NCBI GenBank assembly: GCA_035296565.1
Contig: DATHAQ010000058.1
Location: 23,589 to 87,588, forward strand
DNA: 64,000 nucleotides
Direction: 5' to 3'
From: JACCZR01 sp035296565
Lineage (GTDB): Bacteria; Actinomycetota; Thermoleophilia; Solirubrobacterales; Thermoleophilaceae
The notes beneath the pieces were generated by a model. The model did no database searches and was not told the DNA's origin. It worked only from the letters and a program-made list of their open reading frames with translations. The position numbers were made by a program, and so were the translations under genes. This document shows positions 40,036 to 48,985 of this stretch, piece after piece. Position 1 is the stretch's first letter. Each line of letters opens with the position of its first letter.

Positions 40036-41139
40036 GTGACCGGGCGGCCGGCCCTCAGCGCCGCGGCGGGGGCTGTGGTGATCGCCTTCTCGGCCATCCT
40101 CGTCCGGCTCGCCGAGGTCTCTCCTTCCACCGCGGCGACCTTCCGCTGCGCCTATGCCCTTCCCGTGCTCGCCCTCCTGGCGGTGCGCGAGCGCCGGCGC
40201 TTCGGTCCCCGCTCCCCGCGCGAACGAGGGCTCGCACTGGGCGCCGGCGTCTTCTTCGCGTGCGACCTGACCGCCTGGCACTACGCGATCGGCGCCGTGG
40301 GCGCCGGCCTGGCAACAGTGCTCGCAAACCTGCAGGTGGTACTGGTGGGCCTGCTGGCCTGGGTATCCCTCCGAGAGCGCCCCGCTCCGAGACTGCTCGC
40401 CTCGACACCCGTGGTGCTCGGCGGCGTGGTGCTGATCTCCGGGGTGATCGGCTCCGGCGCCTACGGGGAGGACCCGCTCCTCGGCGTCGTCTTCGGCGTG
40501 CTCACCGCCCTGAGCTACGCGCTGTTCATCCTCGTGTTGCGCCAGGGCAACGCCGACCTGCGCCGGCCGGCCGGGCCGCTCTTCGACGCGACCTTCAGCG
40601 CCGCGATCCTCTGCGCGCTGGGCGGCCTCGCGCTCGGGAGGCTCGACCCGGTCCCCGGCCCCCAGTCCCAAGCCTGGCTGATCACGCTCGCGCTCACCTC
40701 TCAGGTGCTGGGCTGGCTGTTGATCTCGGTGTCGCTGCCGCGGCTTCCCGCGGCGCTGACGTCGGTGATCCTCACCCTCCAGCCCGTCGGCTCCGTGCTC
40801 CTCGGGGTGATTCTGCTGGGTGAGTCGCCGTCCGCCGTCCAGGCGACCGGCGTGGCCGTGGTGATCGCCGGGGTCGTGCTGGCGACGCTAACCACCGGCC
40901 CCCGCGGCGAACAGCACCACGGGGATGAGCACCAGCGAGAGGAACACGATCGCGATGCCCAGGCCCACCACGAAGTTCGACTTGTAGATGTGGCCACCGG
41001 CAGCGAGCAGGAAGCCGAAGCCGAACATCGCCAGGAAGGGGGCGGGCTGCACGTCGAGGCCGCCCCCCGACCGCTCGGGCACATAGTTGGGGATCAGCGC
41101 CGCGGGAATCGCCAGGAAGGCGACCAGGGCGAGGAGTAG
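40036..41139 (+). CDS. EamA/DMT permease with antisense-derived C-terminal extension
   Basis: 367 aa from GTG 40036. Ten transmembrane segments in two EamA halves: FSAILVRLAEVSPSTAATFRCA and CDLTAWHYAIGAVGAGLATVLANLQVV, then GVVFGVLTALSYALFILVL and TSVILTLQPVGSVLLGVILLGESPS. The membrane domain ends at about residue 290 (ATLTTGP). There the frame lacks a stop and continues 75 residues as hydrophilic sequence (EHQREEHDRDAQAHHEVRL) that is exactly antisense to the small membrane gene at 40888-41154. Export of amino acids or metabolites is likely; the tail is probably non-functional. Confidence 0.85.
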   Translation: MTGRPALSAAAGAVVIAFSAILVRLAEVSPSTAATFRCAYALPVLALLAVRERRRFGPRSPRERGLALGAGVFFACDLTAWHYAIGAVGAGLATVLANLQVVLVGLLAWVSLRERPAPRLLASTPVVLGGVVLISGVIGSGAYGEDPLLGVVFGVLTALSYALFILVLRQGNADLRRPAGPLFDATFSAAILCALGGLALGRLDPVPGPQSQAWLITLALTSQVLGWLLISVSLPRLPAALTSVILTLQPVGSVLLGVILLGESPSAVQATGVAVVIAGVVLATLTTGPRGEQHHGDEHQREEHDRDAQAHHEVRLVDVATGSEQEAEAEHRQEGGGLHVEAAPRPLGHIVGDQRRGNRQEGDQGEE

Positions 41140-41154
41140 CAGGAAGCCCCGCAC
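40888..41154 (-). CDS. Small membrane protein overlapping EamA gene antisense
   Basis: 88 aa, GTG start. Three hydrophobic segments: FLLLLALVAFLAIPAALI, FLAMFGFGFLLAAGGHIY, FVVGLGIAIVFLSLVLIPVVL. TACTTT lies 6 nt before the start. The coding sequence is a better protein than the forward frame across it, so this looks real although fully inside the terminal part of the EamA ORF. Divergent from moxR, with overlapping -10 elements. No family known. Confidence 0.7.
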   Translation of the reverse strand: MRGFLLLLALVAFLAIPAALIPNYVPERSGGGLDVQPAPFLAMFGFGFLLAAGGHIYKSNFVVGLGIAIVFLSLVLIPVVLFAAGAGG

Positions 41155-41160
41155 GCGGCG

Positions 41161-41166
41161 AAAGTA
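41161..41166 (-). promoter_or_regulatory. Leaderless-type -10 hexamer TACTTT
   Basis: TACTTT ends 6 nt before GTG 41154; overlaps TATCGT on the other strand by two bases. Confidence 0.45.
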
Positions 41167-41170
41167 TCGT
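41165..41170 (+). promoter_or_regulatory. Leaderless-type -10 hexamer TATCGT
   Basis: TATCGT ends 7 nt before GTG 41178 (MoxR ATPase). Confidence 0.45.
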
Positions 41171-41177
41171 TGAGCGC

Positions 41178-42083
<906 letters not shown>

Positions 42084-42088
42084 CCAAG

Positions 42089-42129
42089 GAGCGCAGGCCG
42101 GCCATCCACCGGCCGAGCACCGCTCGCTC
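42089..42129 (+). repeat. Dispersed intergenic repeat A, copy 2
   Basis: GAGCGCAGGCCGG, centre CCATCCA, then CCGGCCGAGCACCGCTCGCTC. Fills the gap between the MoxR and VWA genes. Confidence 0.6.
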
Positions 42130-42135
42130 GAAGGC

Positions 42136-43530
42136 ATGGGCCTCTACGGGGGAATGCCCGAGCCCGAGGGGCCCGGCGGCATGGCGCCCCGGCTGCTCGA
42201 GTTCGCGGACGAGCTGCGCTCGGAGGGCATGGCGATCGGGACCTCGGAACTGCTCGACGCCTTCGCCGCCCTGCGCGAGGTGAGCTGGACCTCCCAGGAG
42301 GACTTTCGCGAGGCGATGGGCGCCACCCTGGCCAAGTCCCAGGAGGACCGGCGGGTGCTCGACCTGGTCTTCGACCGCTTCTTCTTCCGCGCGGTGGAGC
42401 GCGAGGCGGTCAACCGCGGGGTCAACGAGCAGGAGCGCCCCTACGAAGGCACGGGTCCCGACGGCATCGACCTCGATGCGCTGCGCGAACGCATCCGCCA
42501 GGCCATCCAGGCCGGCAACGACGGGGAGATGCGCGACCTGGCCCGGCTGGCCATCGCCGCCTTCGGCCGTCAGGGCGAGGGCTCGGGCGTGATCGGCGTG
42601 GACGTGCAGCGCATCCGCCGCACGCTGGGGCTCCGCACCGAGCGCGGCCCCCAGCCCGATCCCGAGGAGGTGCCGCGCGACAACCTCCAGCAGTTCGAGC
42701 GTCACGTGCGCCGCGAGCTCGAGCGCCAGCAGATCGAGCGCACCCAGTCCCTTCCCCCCTCGCGCCCCCTGCGCGAGTTCGATCGCGCCCTGCCCTCCAA
42801 CCCTGCGCAGGATCTCGCCCAGGTGCACCGGGTGGTGGCGCAGCTCAAGCGCCGCCTCGCCACGCACGGCCGCGAGCAGCGCGGGCGCAAACGCGGCGCG
42901 GCAGTGGACGTGCGCCGCACCATGCGCACATCGCTCCAGACCGGAGGGGTGCCGCTCGAGCTGCGCTACCGCCCGCGCCGGCCGCGCCGGCCCGAGCTGT
43001 ACGTGCTCTGCGACGTATCGACCAGCGTCACCAGCGCGTCGGTCTTCTTCCTCTCGGTGCTGCACGCGCTGCACGACCAGTTCCGCAAGCTGCGCTCGTT
43101 CGTGTTCGTGGAGCGGATCTCCGAGGTGACCGACGTCTTCGAGCGCGAGCGCGACTTCGCCGGCGTCTCACGCGCGATCGCCACCGACGCGGGCGTGGCG
43201 GACGTGAGCGGCTACACCGACTACGGGCGTGTGTGGCAGGAGTTCCTGGAGCGAGTGGTCGACGACCTCGACCCGCGCTCCACGGTCATCGTGCTCGGCG
43301 ACGCGCGCACCAACGGGCGCGACGCCAAGGCCAAGTCGTTCGGCGTCCTCGCCGAGCGGGCGGGACGCACCTTCTGGATGAACCCCGAGCCACGCCTGTA
43401 CTGGAACTACGGCGACTCGGTGATGGTCGCCTACGAGCCGTACTGCGACGGCGTGTTCGAGTGCTGGACCACTCGCCAGCTCGAGCAGTTCGTCAACGCC
43501 CTCGCCGACGTGACGATCTCAACGGCTTAG
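42136..43530 (+). CDS. VWA-domain protein (CoxE-like), partner of MoxR
   Basis: 464 aa from ATG 42136. Helical N-terminal part (LLEFADELRSEGMAIGTSELLDAF) matches the CoxE/DUF2201-like head; the C-terminal von Willebrand A domain (~290-455) has MIDAS residues in YVLCDVSTSVTSAS (DxSxS), VSGYTDYGRVWQEF (T) and VIVLGDARTNGRDAKAK (D). With MoxR this is the classic AAA-VWA metal-chelatase-like pair. The gene overlaps the next convergent gene by 12 nt. An in-frame ATG upstream at 42043 would cross the repeat A and is unlikely. Confidence 0.88.
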   Translation: MGLYGGMPEPEGPGGMAPRLLEFADELRSEGMAIGTSELLDAFAALREVSWTSQEDFREAMGATLAKSQEDRRVLDLVFDRFFFRAVEREAVNRGVNEQERPYEGTGPDGIDLDALRERIRQAIQAGNDGEMRDLARLAIAAFGRQGEGSGVIGVDVQRIRRTLGLRTERGPQPDPEEVPRDNLQQFERHVRRELERQQIERTQSLPPSRPLREFDRALPSNPAQDLAQVHRVVAQLKRRLATHGREQRGRKRGAAVDVRRTMRTSLQTGGVPLELRYRPRRPRRPELYVLCDVSTSVTSASVFFLSVLHALHDQFRKLRSFVFVERISEVTDVFERERDFAGVSRAIATDAGVADVSGYTDYGRVWQEFLERVVDDLDPRSTVIVLGDARTNGRDAKAKSFGVLAERAGRTFWMNPEPRLYWNYGDSVMVAYEPYCDGVFECWTTRQLEQFVNALADVTISTA

Positions 43531-45000
43531 GACGCCGCGGCGCACGATGCCGGGCCGGTCCTCGCCGGTGCGGCTCGTGACCCGGATGGCGATCCGCACC
43601 CCGACCCGCCGGCGGCCACGCAGCGCCCGCCCAGCCCCCTCGTCGATCAGGCGGATCCGCCCGCGGCGGTTGGGGCCCAGCGAGAAGTAGTCGGTGTTGG
43701 CCAGGCGAACGTGGCCGCGGCGGATGGTGGCCGCCCCCGAACAGCCGCGGGGGCAGCGCACGGCAAGCGCCAGGCGGCGCCGGCGCGGCTTGGCCACGCG
43801 GCGTGAGCGCAGGCCGACCGGGCAGGTCACGTGGCTCACGGCGTCCGGTGCCCGCGCCACCGCGGTCAGGTGCAGGCCCTGGTTGTCCGAGCAATCGCGC
43901 AGCGCGTAGGCCACACGCTCGCCGTCGAAGTCGAATGCCGGCACCGGGCCGCCGTCCGGGGCGCGGAAGGACGGATGGTCGACGCCACGCAGCAGCACCA
44001 GGGTCTGGCTGTCGGGGGCCTGGAGGTCGTGGGCGCGCAGCTCCTGGGCCTCGCCCGTGCCGGTGAACACCGCGGCGCGGCCGCCCGCCAGCCGCACGCC
44101 GTTGGGACAGGGCTGGACGCCGTCCACGCGGTGCTCGGTGGGCTCGACGACCGAGTACCAGCTCAACACGCCGCTCTCGCAGCGGTCGTCGCGGGCCCGG
44201 GCCACCACGGCGGCGGTGCCGTCGGCCTGCACGTCGACGTCCTCGGGCGCGAGCCCGGCCGGAGGGGGAGCCGAGAACAGCTGAGCGCCGCTTGCGGTGG
44301 AGTACACGGCCAGCTCGTGCAGGCCCGAGCTCAGCCGGCGCAGCACCGCCGCGCGCGGGCCGGCCACGCGCACGAGCAGCAGCCGGGCGCCCGCGGGCTG
44401 CGCGTTCTGGACTGTGAGCCCCGACGCCAGGTTGCGAATGGCCAGCCGCGAGGGCCGCCCGCAGCTCGCCGCGTCGTAGGCGAGGCTCGTGTCGTCCTGG
44501 TCGAGGGGTGGGGCGTCGCCCTCGGTCTGGGCCGGGTCGGCTCCGTCACAGCCGAAGATGAGCTCGCGCGGCTGGCCGACCGGCCCGGCGTCGAGCTCTG
44601 CCAGCTCGCGCTGGTTGGTGCCCGGGCCGCGGTCGAAGCGCGAGCGCAGCAGTGCCACCCGGTCGGCCGAGGCGCCGTAGCGCACGGAGGGAGCGCTGCT
44701 GAAGTCGTCGTCGAAGCGCGTGCGCAGCCCGTCCACGCGGGCGATCCGCTCGCGTGGCCCTGAGCCGGCACGGAACAGGCGGAAGCGGTCGGGGAAGGTG
44801 TCCGAGGTGGGGTCGCAGCCGCCCCGGCAGCCGTCCTCAGCCCAGGTGACCCCGGCGCCGGCGAGCGATGGCCCCTGGGCCCACTGCCAGGTGGGCTTGG
44901 TCAGCGCCACCCGGCGCGCCTCGGCGGGGGCGGCGCACACCGCAGCGAGGGCCGCTGCGGCGGCGATGGCCATTCTGAGGCGCACGGAGAGATGGAACAC
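43519..45000 (-). CDS. Secreted WD/beta-propeller-like protein
   Basis: 493 aa from GTG 45000 (GTG 44985 is an equally good start). Signal peptide LRMAIAAAAALAAVCAAPAEA. The mature part has repeated beta-rich blades (WAQGPSLAGAGVTWAEDG; SVRYGASADRVALLRSRFD; HELAVYSTASGAQLF), Cys pairs (CRGGCDP, CPRGC) and a C-terminal arginine-rich Ig-like segment (LALAVRCPRGCSGAATIRR; RVGVRIAIRVTSRTG). Such proteins are abundant in Solirubrobacterales and probably bind surface glycans. No enzymatic motif seen. Confidence 0.7.
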   Translation of the reverse strand: MFHLSVRLRMAIAAAAALAAVCAAPAEARRVALTKPTWQWAQGPSLAGAGVTWAEDGCRGGCDPTSDTFPDRFRLFRAGSGPRERIARVDGLRTRFDDDFSSAPSVRYGASADRVALLRSRFDRGPGTNQRELAELDAGPVGQPRELIFGCDGADPAQTEGDAPPLDQDDTSLAYDAASCGRPSRLAIRNLASGLTVQNAQPAGARLLLVRVAGPRAAVLRRLSSGLHELAVYSTASGAQLFSAPPPAGLAPEDVDVQADGTAAVVARARDDRCESGVLSWYSVVEPTEHRVDGVQPCPNGVRLAGGRAAVFTGTGEAQELRAHDLQAPDSQTLVLLRGVDHPSFRAPDGGPVPAFDFDGERVAYALRDCSDNQGLHLTAVARAPDAVSHVTCPVGLRSRRVAKPRRRRLALAVRCPRGCSGAATIRRGHVRLANTDYFSLGPNRRGRIRLIDEGAGRALRGRRRVGVRIAIRVTSRTGEDRPGIVRRGVLSR

Positions 45001-45023
45001 GCCGGGGACGCCAGGGCTTCGGT

Positions 45024-45029
45024 TAGGCT
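45024..45029 (+). promoter_or_regulatory. -10 hexamer TAGGCT (thiamine ABC operon)
   Basis: TAGGCT about 12 nt before the first riboswitch base, appropriately placed to begin the leader near 45036. Confidence 0.4.
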
Positions 45030-45041
45030 CTGTGTAGACAA

Positions 45042-45130
45042 CAGGGGGGCTCGCGGGAAGGCGGGCTGAGAGGGCGCCTCGTACCCGGCGCCGACCCTCC
45101 GAACCTGTGGGGTAATGCCCGCGAAGGGAG
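45042..45130 (+). promoter_or_regulatory. TPP riboswitch (THI element)
   Basis: Contains the invariant TPP-aptamer pieces in order: GGCTCGCGGG, GGCTGAGAGGG, a closing helix GGCGCC/GGCGCC around 45074-45092, GACCCTCCGAACCTG, GGGTAATGCCCGCGAAGGGAG. Binding of thiamine pyrophosphate represses the downstream ABC importer genes. The 3' end contains an AAGGGAG Shine-Dalgarno-like run for ATG 45133. Confidence 0.93.
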
Positions 45131-45147
45131 CGATGCGCGCAGAGGCC

Positions 45148-45180
45148 GAGGCTCCCCCTGTGGAGCCTCTTCTTCATCTC
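45148..45180 (+). terminator. Hairpin terminator after the TPP riboswitch
   Basis: GAGGCTCC (45148-45155), a six-base loop, then GGAGCCTC (45162-45169), followed by TTCTTCATCT. A perfect 8-bp stem with a pyrimidine tail. It lies inside the reading frame if translation began at ATG 45133, which argues for a true start at GTG 45190 (CGGAG 6-10 nt upstream). Confidence 0.6.
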
Positions 45181-45189
45181 GGAGCCGCC

Positions 45190-45936
45190 GTGCGGCTGTC
45201 CGGCGTCAGCCGGCGCTTCCGCCTGCGCGGGGACGAGATCGCCGCCCTCGAGGGCGTGGACCTGACCGTGTCGCCGGCCGAGGTGGTCGCCGTGGTCGGC
45301 CGCTCGGGCTCGGGCAAGTCGACCCTGCTCGAGCTCGCGGCGGGACTGCAGGAGCCCGACGAGGGCGGCGTCGAGGCCGGCGGGGCCACCGACGCAGCCG
45401 GCCGCCGCGCGACCTGCGCCTACATGCCCCAGCGCGACCTGCTGCTTCCCTGGCGCGACGGCCTGGGCAACGCCGCGCTGGCGCTGGAGGCCGCCGGGGT
45501 CGGCCGCGGGGAGGCGCGCCGCCGCGCCGCACCGCTGTTCGAGCGCTTCGGCCTGTCGGCGTTCGAGCGGGCCCGCCCCGCCGCGTTGTCGGGCGGCATG
45601 CGCCAGCGGGTCGCCTTTCTGCGCACGCTGCTCGCCGGGCGCCCCGTGCTGCTGCTCGACGAGCCCTTCGCCGCCCTGGACGCGATCACCCGCGCGGACA
45701 TGCAGGAGTGGCTGGCCGCGGCCCTGGCCGCCGAGCCGCGAACCGTCCTGCTCGTGACCCACGACGTCGAGGAGGCGCTGTTCCTGGCCGACCGCGTTGT
45801 GATCCTGGGCCCCCGGCCCGGCCGGGTCGTGGCCGAGCTGGACGTGCCGGCCGAGCGCCCGCGCGAGCGGGTGGAGTTTCTCGCCGGGGCGCAGGCCGGA
45901 GCCCTGCGCGCCAGGGCCCTGGAGGCGCTGCGGTGA
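45190..45936 (+). CDS. thiZ: ABC transporter ATPase, thiamine precursor uptake
   Basis: 248 aa from GTG 45190; ATG 45133 would give 267 aa but would put the terminator hairpin in the coding sequence. Walker A GRSGSGKST, Q-loop YMPQRDLLLPW, signature LSGGMRQR, Walker B VLLLDEPFAALD, H-loop VTHDVEEAL: the nitrate/sulfonate/taurine (SsuB/ThiZ) subgroup. Coupled to a permease (GTGA overlap) and a lipoprotein substrate-binding protein; the TPP riboswitch upstream shows the cargo is a thiamine precursor, e.g. HMP or formylaminopyrimidine. Gene name by context. Confidence 0.9.
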   Translation: MRLSGVSRRFRLRGDEIAALEGVDLTVSPAEVVAVVGRSGSGKSTLLELAAGLQEPDEGGVEAGGATDAAGRRATCAYMPQRDLLLPWRDGLGNAALALEAAGVGRGEARRRAAPLFERFGLSAFERARPAALSGGMRQRVAFLRTLLAGRPVLLLDEPFAALDAITRADMQEWLAAALAAEPRTVLLVTHDVEEALFLADRVVILGPRPGRVVAELDVPAERPRERVEFLAGAQAGALRARALEALR

Positions 45937-46685
45937 GGCGCGCGCTGCTCGCCGCACTACTGGTGGCCGGCTTCGTGGCCCTCTGGCAGCTGGTCGCCTC
46001 GATTTCGGCGGTCGACGACCTGACCCTGGCCTCGCCGGTGGAGACGGCGCGCGCGCTGGCCGACGACGCGTCGCTCCTGTTCGGCGACCTCGGTGTGACG
46101 GCGGTGGAGGTGCTGCTCGGCCTGGCGCTCTCGGTGGCGCTGGGCGTCCTGTTCGCCCTGGGCATGCACCTCAGCGGTGCGTTGCGCGAGGCCGCCTACC
46201 CGCTCCTGGTCGCCTCGCAGGCGATCCCGGTGGTGGTGTTGGCGCCGGTCTTCGTCCTGGCCTTCGACTTCGGGCTGGCGCCCAAGCTGGCCATCGTGGC
46301 CCTGGTCTGCTTCTTCCCGGTGACCGTCAACGTGCTCGACGGCCTGCGCTCGGTGGATCGCGAACAGCTCAAGCTGATGCGCAGCCTCGGATTCTCGCGA
46401 CTGGGCACCCTGCGGCGCGTCGAGCTGCCCGCGGCGCTGCCCTCCTTCTTCACCGGGCTCAAGGTGGCCGCCACCGTGTCGGTGATCGGCGCGGTGTTCG
46501 GCGAATGGGCCGAGGCCCAGGAGGGCCTGGGCCGCCGGGTGCTGCTCGACAACAACAACCTGGAGACGCCCCGCGTGTACGCGGGCATCGTCCTGCTTAC
46601 CCTGATGGCCGTTGCGCTCTTCGCCCTGGCGGCGCTCGCCGAGCGCGTGGCCTGTCCCTGGAACCGCGAGGAGGCTCGCTCTTGA
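45933..46685 (+). CDS. thiX: ABC transporter permease, thiamine precursor uptake
   Basis: 250 aa, GTG overlapping the ATPase TGA. Five or six transmembrane helices and the EAA loop GFSRLGTLRRVELPAALPSFFTGLKVAATVSVIG (E-x-P near the C-terminal third), typical of BPD permeases of the SsuC/ThiX type. Ends with TGA that overlaps the TTG of the binding-protein gene. Partner of ThiZ and ThiY. Confidence 0.9.
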   Translation: MRRALLAALLVAGFVALWQLVASISAVDDLTLASPVETARALADDASLLFGDLGVTAVEVLLGLALSVALGVLFALGMHLSGALREAAYPLLVASQAIPVVVLAPVFVLAFDFGLAPKLAIVALVCFFPVTVNVLDGLRSVDREQLKLMRSLGFSRLGTLRRVELPAALPSFFTGLKVAATVSVIGAVFGEWAEAQEGLGRRVLLDNNNLETPRVYAGIVLLTLMAVALFALAALAERVACPWNREEARS

Positions 46686-47680
46686 TCCGTCGTCTGCTCC
46701 CCTTGGCGCTCCTGGCCGTGCTCCTCGCCGGCTGTGGCGAGAAGCAGGACCGGCTGACACCCTCCGGCGAGAAGCGCTTCGACGTTCTGCTCGACTTCTT
46801 CCCCAACGCCGACCACGCAGGCATCTACGCCGCGCAGGGCCAGGGGCACTTCCGCCAGGCGGGGCTCGACGTCAACATCCGCCAGCCCAGCGACCCGGCG
46901 AACGTGCTCAAGCAGGTCTCCGCCGGCAAGGTGGACCTGGCGGTGTCCTACGAGCCGCAGCTGCTCGCCGCCCGCGACCAAGGCCAGCGGCTGGTGGCCG
47001 TCGGCGCCCTGGTGCAGGAGCCGCTCACCTCGATCCTCTCCCTGCCGCGGGGGGGCGTCCGCCGCCCGGCCGACCTGAAGGGCAAGACGGTGGGCACCGC
47101 GGGCATCGACTACCAGACCGCCTTCCTGCGCACGATCGCCCTGGAGGCCGGAGTCGACCCGAAGACCATCAAGGAGCGCAACGTCGGCTTCGGCCTGCAG
47201 CCCGCGCTGCTGTCGCGCAGGGTCGACGCCACGCTGGGCGGCTTCTGGAACTACGAGGGCGTGGACCTGCGGCTCAAGAAGCGCCGGCCGCAGATCATCC
47301 GCGTCGACCGCGCGGGCGTCCCGTCCTACGACGAACTGGTGCTGGTGGCCAACGAGGACGCGCTGGAGCGCGACGGGGGGCGCATCCGGGCGTTCCTGGG
47401 CGCCCTGGCCCGCGGCAACCGGGACCTGCGCCGAGACCCCGAGACCGGGATCAAACCGCTCCTGGCCGCCGACAAGGGCCTCGACCCGCGCCTCCAGCGG
47501 GCGTCTCTCAGGGTCACCCTGCCCCTGTTCTCAGCCCCGAAGGGCAAGCCCTACGGCTACCAGGACCCGGGGCAGTGGAACGCGTTCGTCGCCTGGATGC
47601 GCGAGAACAAGCTCCTGCGCAACCTGCAGGACGCGCGCGGCGCCTACAACAACGAGCTACTCCCCGGAGCCGGGCTCTAA
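46682..47680 (+). CDS. thiY: Lipoprotein substrate-binding protein, NMT1/THI5-like
   Basis: 332 aa, TTG overlapping the permease TGA as TTGA. Signal LLPLALLAVLLAGCGEK with lipobox LAGC. NMT1/THI5 fold: FDVLLDFFPNADHAGIYAAQGQGHFRQAGLDV, NVLKQVSAGKVDLAVSYEP, TILSLPRGGVRRPADLKGKTVG and GTAGIDYQTAFL. Binds the pyrimidine precursor HMP or FAMP and delivers it to ThiXZ. Overlaps msrB convergently by 24 nt. Confidence 0.9.
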   Translation: MIRRLLPLALLAVLLAGCGEKQDRLTPSGEKRFDVLLDFFPNADHAGIYAAQGQGHFRQAGLDVNIRQPSDPANVLKQVSAGKVDLAVSYEPQLLAARDQGQRLVAVGALVQEPLTSILSLPRGGVRRPADLKGKTVGTAGIDYQTAFLRTIALEAGVDPKTIKERNVGFGLQPALLSRRVDATLGGFWNYEGVDLRLKKRRPQIIRVDRAGVPSYDELVLVANEDALERDGGRIRAFLGALARGNRDLRRDPETGIKPLLAADKGLDPRLQRASLRVTLPLFSAPKGKPYGYQDPGQWNAFVAWMRENKLLRNLQDARGAYNNELLPGAGL

Positions 47681-48064
47681 GTCCAGCGACAGCGAGTTGA
47701 TGCAGTAGCGCTGGCCGTCCGGCCCCGGGCCGTCGTCGAAGACGTGGCCCAGATGCGAGCCGCAGTTCGCACACAGCACCTCGGTGCGGACCATGAAGTG
47801 GCTCCGGTCCTCCTCGAGCTCCACGGCGTCGGCCACCGCCGGCTCGGTGAAGCTGGGCCAGCCGGTGCCGGACTCGAACTTGGAGTCGCTGGAGAACAGC
47901 GCGGCGCCGCAGGCCCCGCAGCGGAACATGCCGTCCTCCTTCGAGTAGGTGTACTCACCCGAGAAGGGAGGCTCGGTGCCCGCCTCGCGAAGAACGTTGT
48001 AGCGCTCCGGCGAGAGCTCCTCTCGCCACTCCTGCTCTGTCTTGTGGACCTTGGGCTCGCTCAT
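47657..48064 (-). CDS. msrB: Peptide-methionine (R)-S-oxide reductase
   Basis: 135 aa. GTGWPSFTEPA, the zinc-binding CGACGAALF and CANCGSHLGHVFDDGP, and catalytic/terminal GQRYCINSLSLDL are diagnostic; the resolving/catalytic Cys is in RYCINS. Reduces methionine-R-sulfoxide in proteins. ATG 48064 has TAACAT 6 nt upstream. Confidence 0.95.
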   Translation of the reverse strand: MSEPKVHKTEQEWREELSPERYNVLREAGTEPPFSGEYTYSKEDGMFRCGACGAALFSSDSKFESGTGWPSFTEPAVADAVELEEDRSHFMVRTEVLCANCGSHLGHVFDDGPGPDGQRYCINSLSLDLEPGSGE

Positions 48065-48070
48065 GCCCCG

Positions 48071-48076
48071 ATGTTA
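48071..48076 (-). promoter_or_regulatory. Leaderless-type -10 hexamer TAACAT (msrB)
   Basis: TAACAT ends 6 nt before ATG 48064. Confidence 0.45.
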
Positions 48077-48122
48077 GGCCCCGCCGGAGGCAGCCGGGCC
48101 TACGCGCTCCGCCGCCCTCGGG

Positions 48123-48959
48123 CTAGGGGCGGCGGGTCGGCCAGATGGCGCCGCTGAGCGCGTAGGTGCCGGCCAGGCCCTCGAACGGCGCATACGGGGC
48201 GAAGAAGTCCCGCACCTCGGGCTCGGTGGCCCGGCGGCCCAGGCCGGCCAGCCGGCCCACCAGCTTAATGTAGGCCAGGTCGCCGGCGGGGAGCTTGTCG
48301 TCGCGTCCCTGGCCCTCCAGGGCCAGCTTCTCCAGGGTCCAGGAGCCGACCCCGTTGATGCGGCGCAGGCGCCGCCAGGAGGGCTCGGGGTCGGACAGGT
48401 CGGCCCGTCCGCTGGCCACCTCCCTGGCCGCCTTGCGCATGACGATCGCCCGCTTGGGCGACAGCCCACAGCGCTCGAGCTCCGCGGGCGAGCGTGCGGC
48501 CAGCACGCCCGCGCTCGGCGCGTCGCGCAGCGCCCCACAGTCGCTGCGGCGACCGTGGCGGCGGACCAACTCCTTCTCGATCTGCACCGCCCGGGTGCCC
48601 TCGATCAGCTGCTCGCAGATGGCCCAGGCCAGCGCCTCGAAGGGCTCGGGCCGCCGCCGGGGCCGCAGCCAGGGCCGCGCGCGGATCACCGGGCCCAGCA
48701 GCGGGTCACGGCGAAACGCGCGATGGAACTCGGCCAGGTCGTGGTCCAGGCAGAGCGCGAAGCGCATGCGCTCGAGCCCATCGCGGGCCGCCGCGCGCGC
48801 CCCCGCGGTGGCCCGCATGCGCACCGAGTTCCCGGTTATCCAGGCGCGGACCTCGCAGGGCTCTCCCTCGGGGTGCAGCAGTCGCCGCAGAACGGGTCCT
48901 TCGCGGCGCAGGACGCCGTCGCGACCGCCGCCGGGAAGGCGGTACGGCCCCCGGGGCAC
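48123..48959 (-). CDS. DNA-3-methyladenine glycosylase II-like (AlkA/HhH-GPD)
   Basis: 278 aa from GTG 48959. EPFEALAWAICEQLIEGTRAVQIEKELVRRHG, then the helix-hairpin-helix INGVGSWTLEKLAL followed by the catalytic Asp in LPAGDLAYIKLVGRL. The N-terminal part is basic and AlkA-like. Excises alkylated bases during base-excision repair. In-frame codons upstream of GTG 48959 (APAVLEQDC) are also protein-like, and an ATA would overlap the previous gene's TAG, so the start is uncertain by ~10 residues. Separated from the preceding gene by 26 bp on the same strand. Confidence 0.82.
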   Translation of the reverse strand: MPRGPYRLPGGGRDGVLRREGPVLRRLLHPEGEPCEVRAWITGNSVRMRATAGARAAARDGLERMRFALCLDHDLAEFHRAFRRDPLLGPVIRARPWLRPRRRPEPFEALAWAICEQLIEGTRAVQIEKELVRRHGRRSDCGALRDAPSAGVLAARSPAELERCGLSPKRAIVMRKAAREVASGRADLSDPEPSWRRLRRINGVGSWTLEKLALEGQGRDDKLPAGDLAYIKLVGRLAGLGRRATEPEVRDFFAPYAPFEGLAGTYALSGAIWPTRRP

Positions 48960-48985
48960 GCAGTCCTGTTCGAGGACCGCCGGTG

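Noticed and set aside
45133..45190. ATG 45133 as the start of the ABC ATPase.
   Set aside because: It would place the terminator hairpin in coding sequence; GTG 45190 has a ribosome-binding site and gives the usual length. Not excluded, only less likely.
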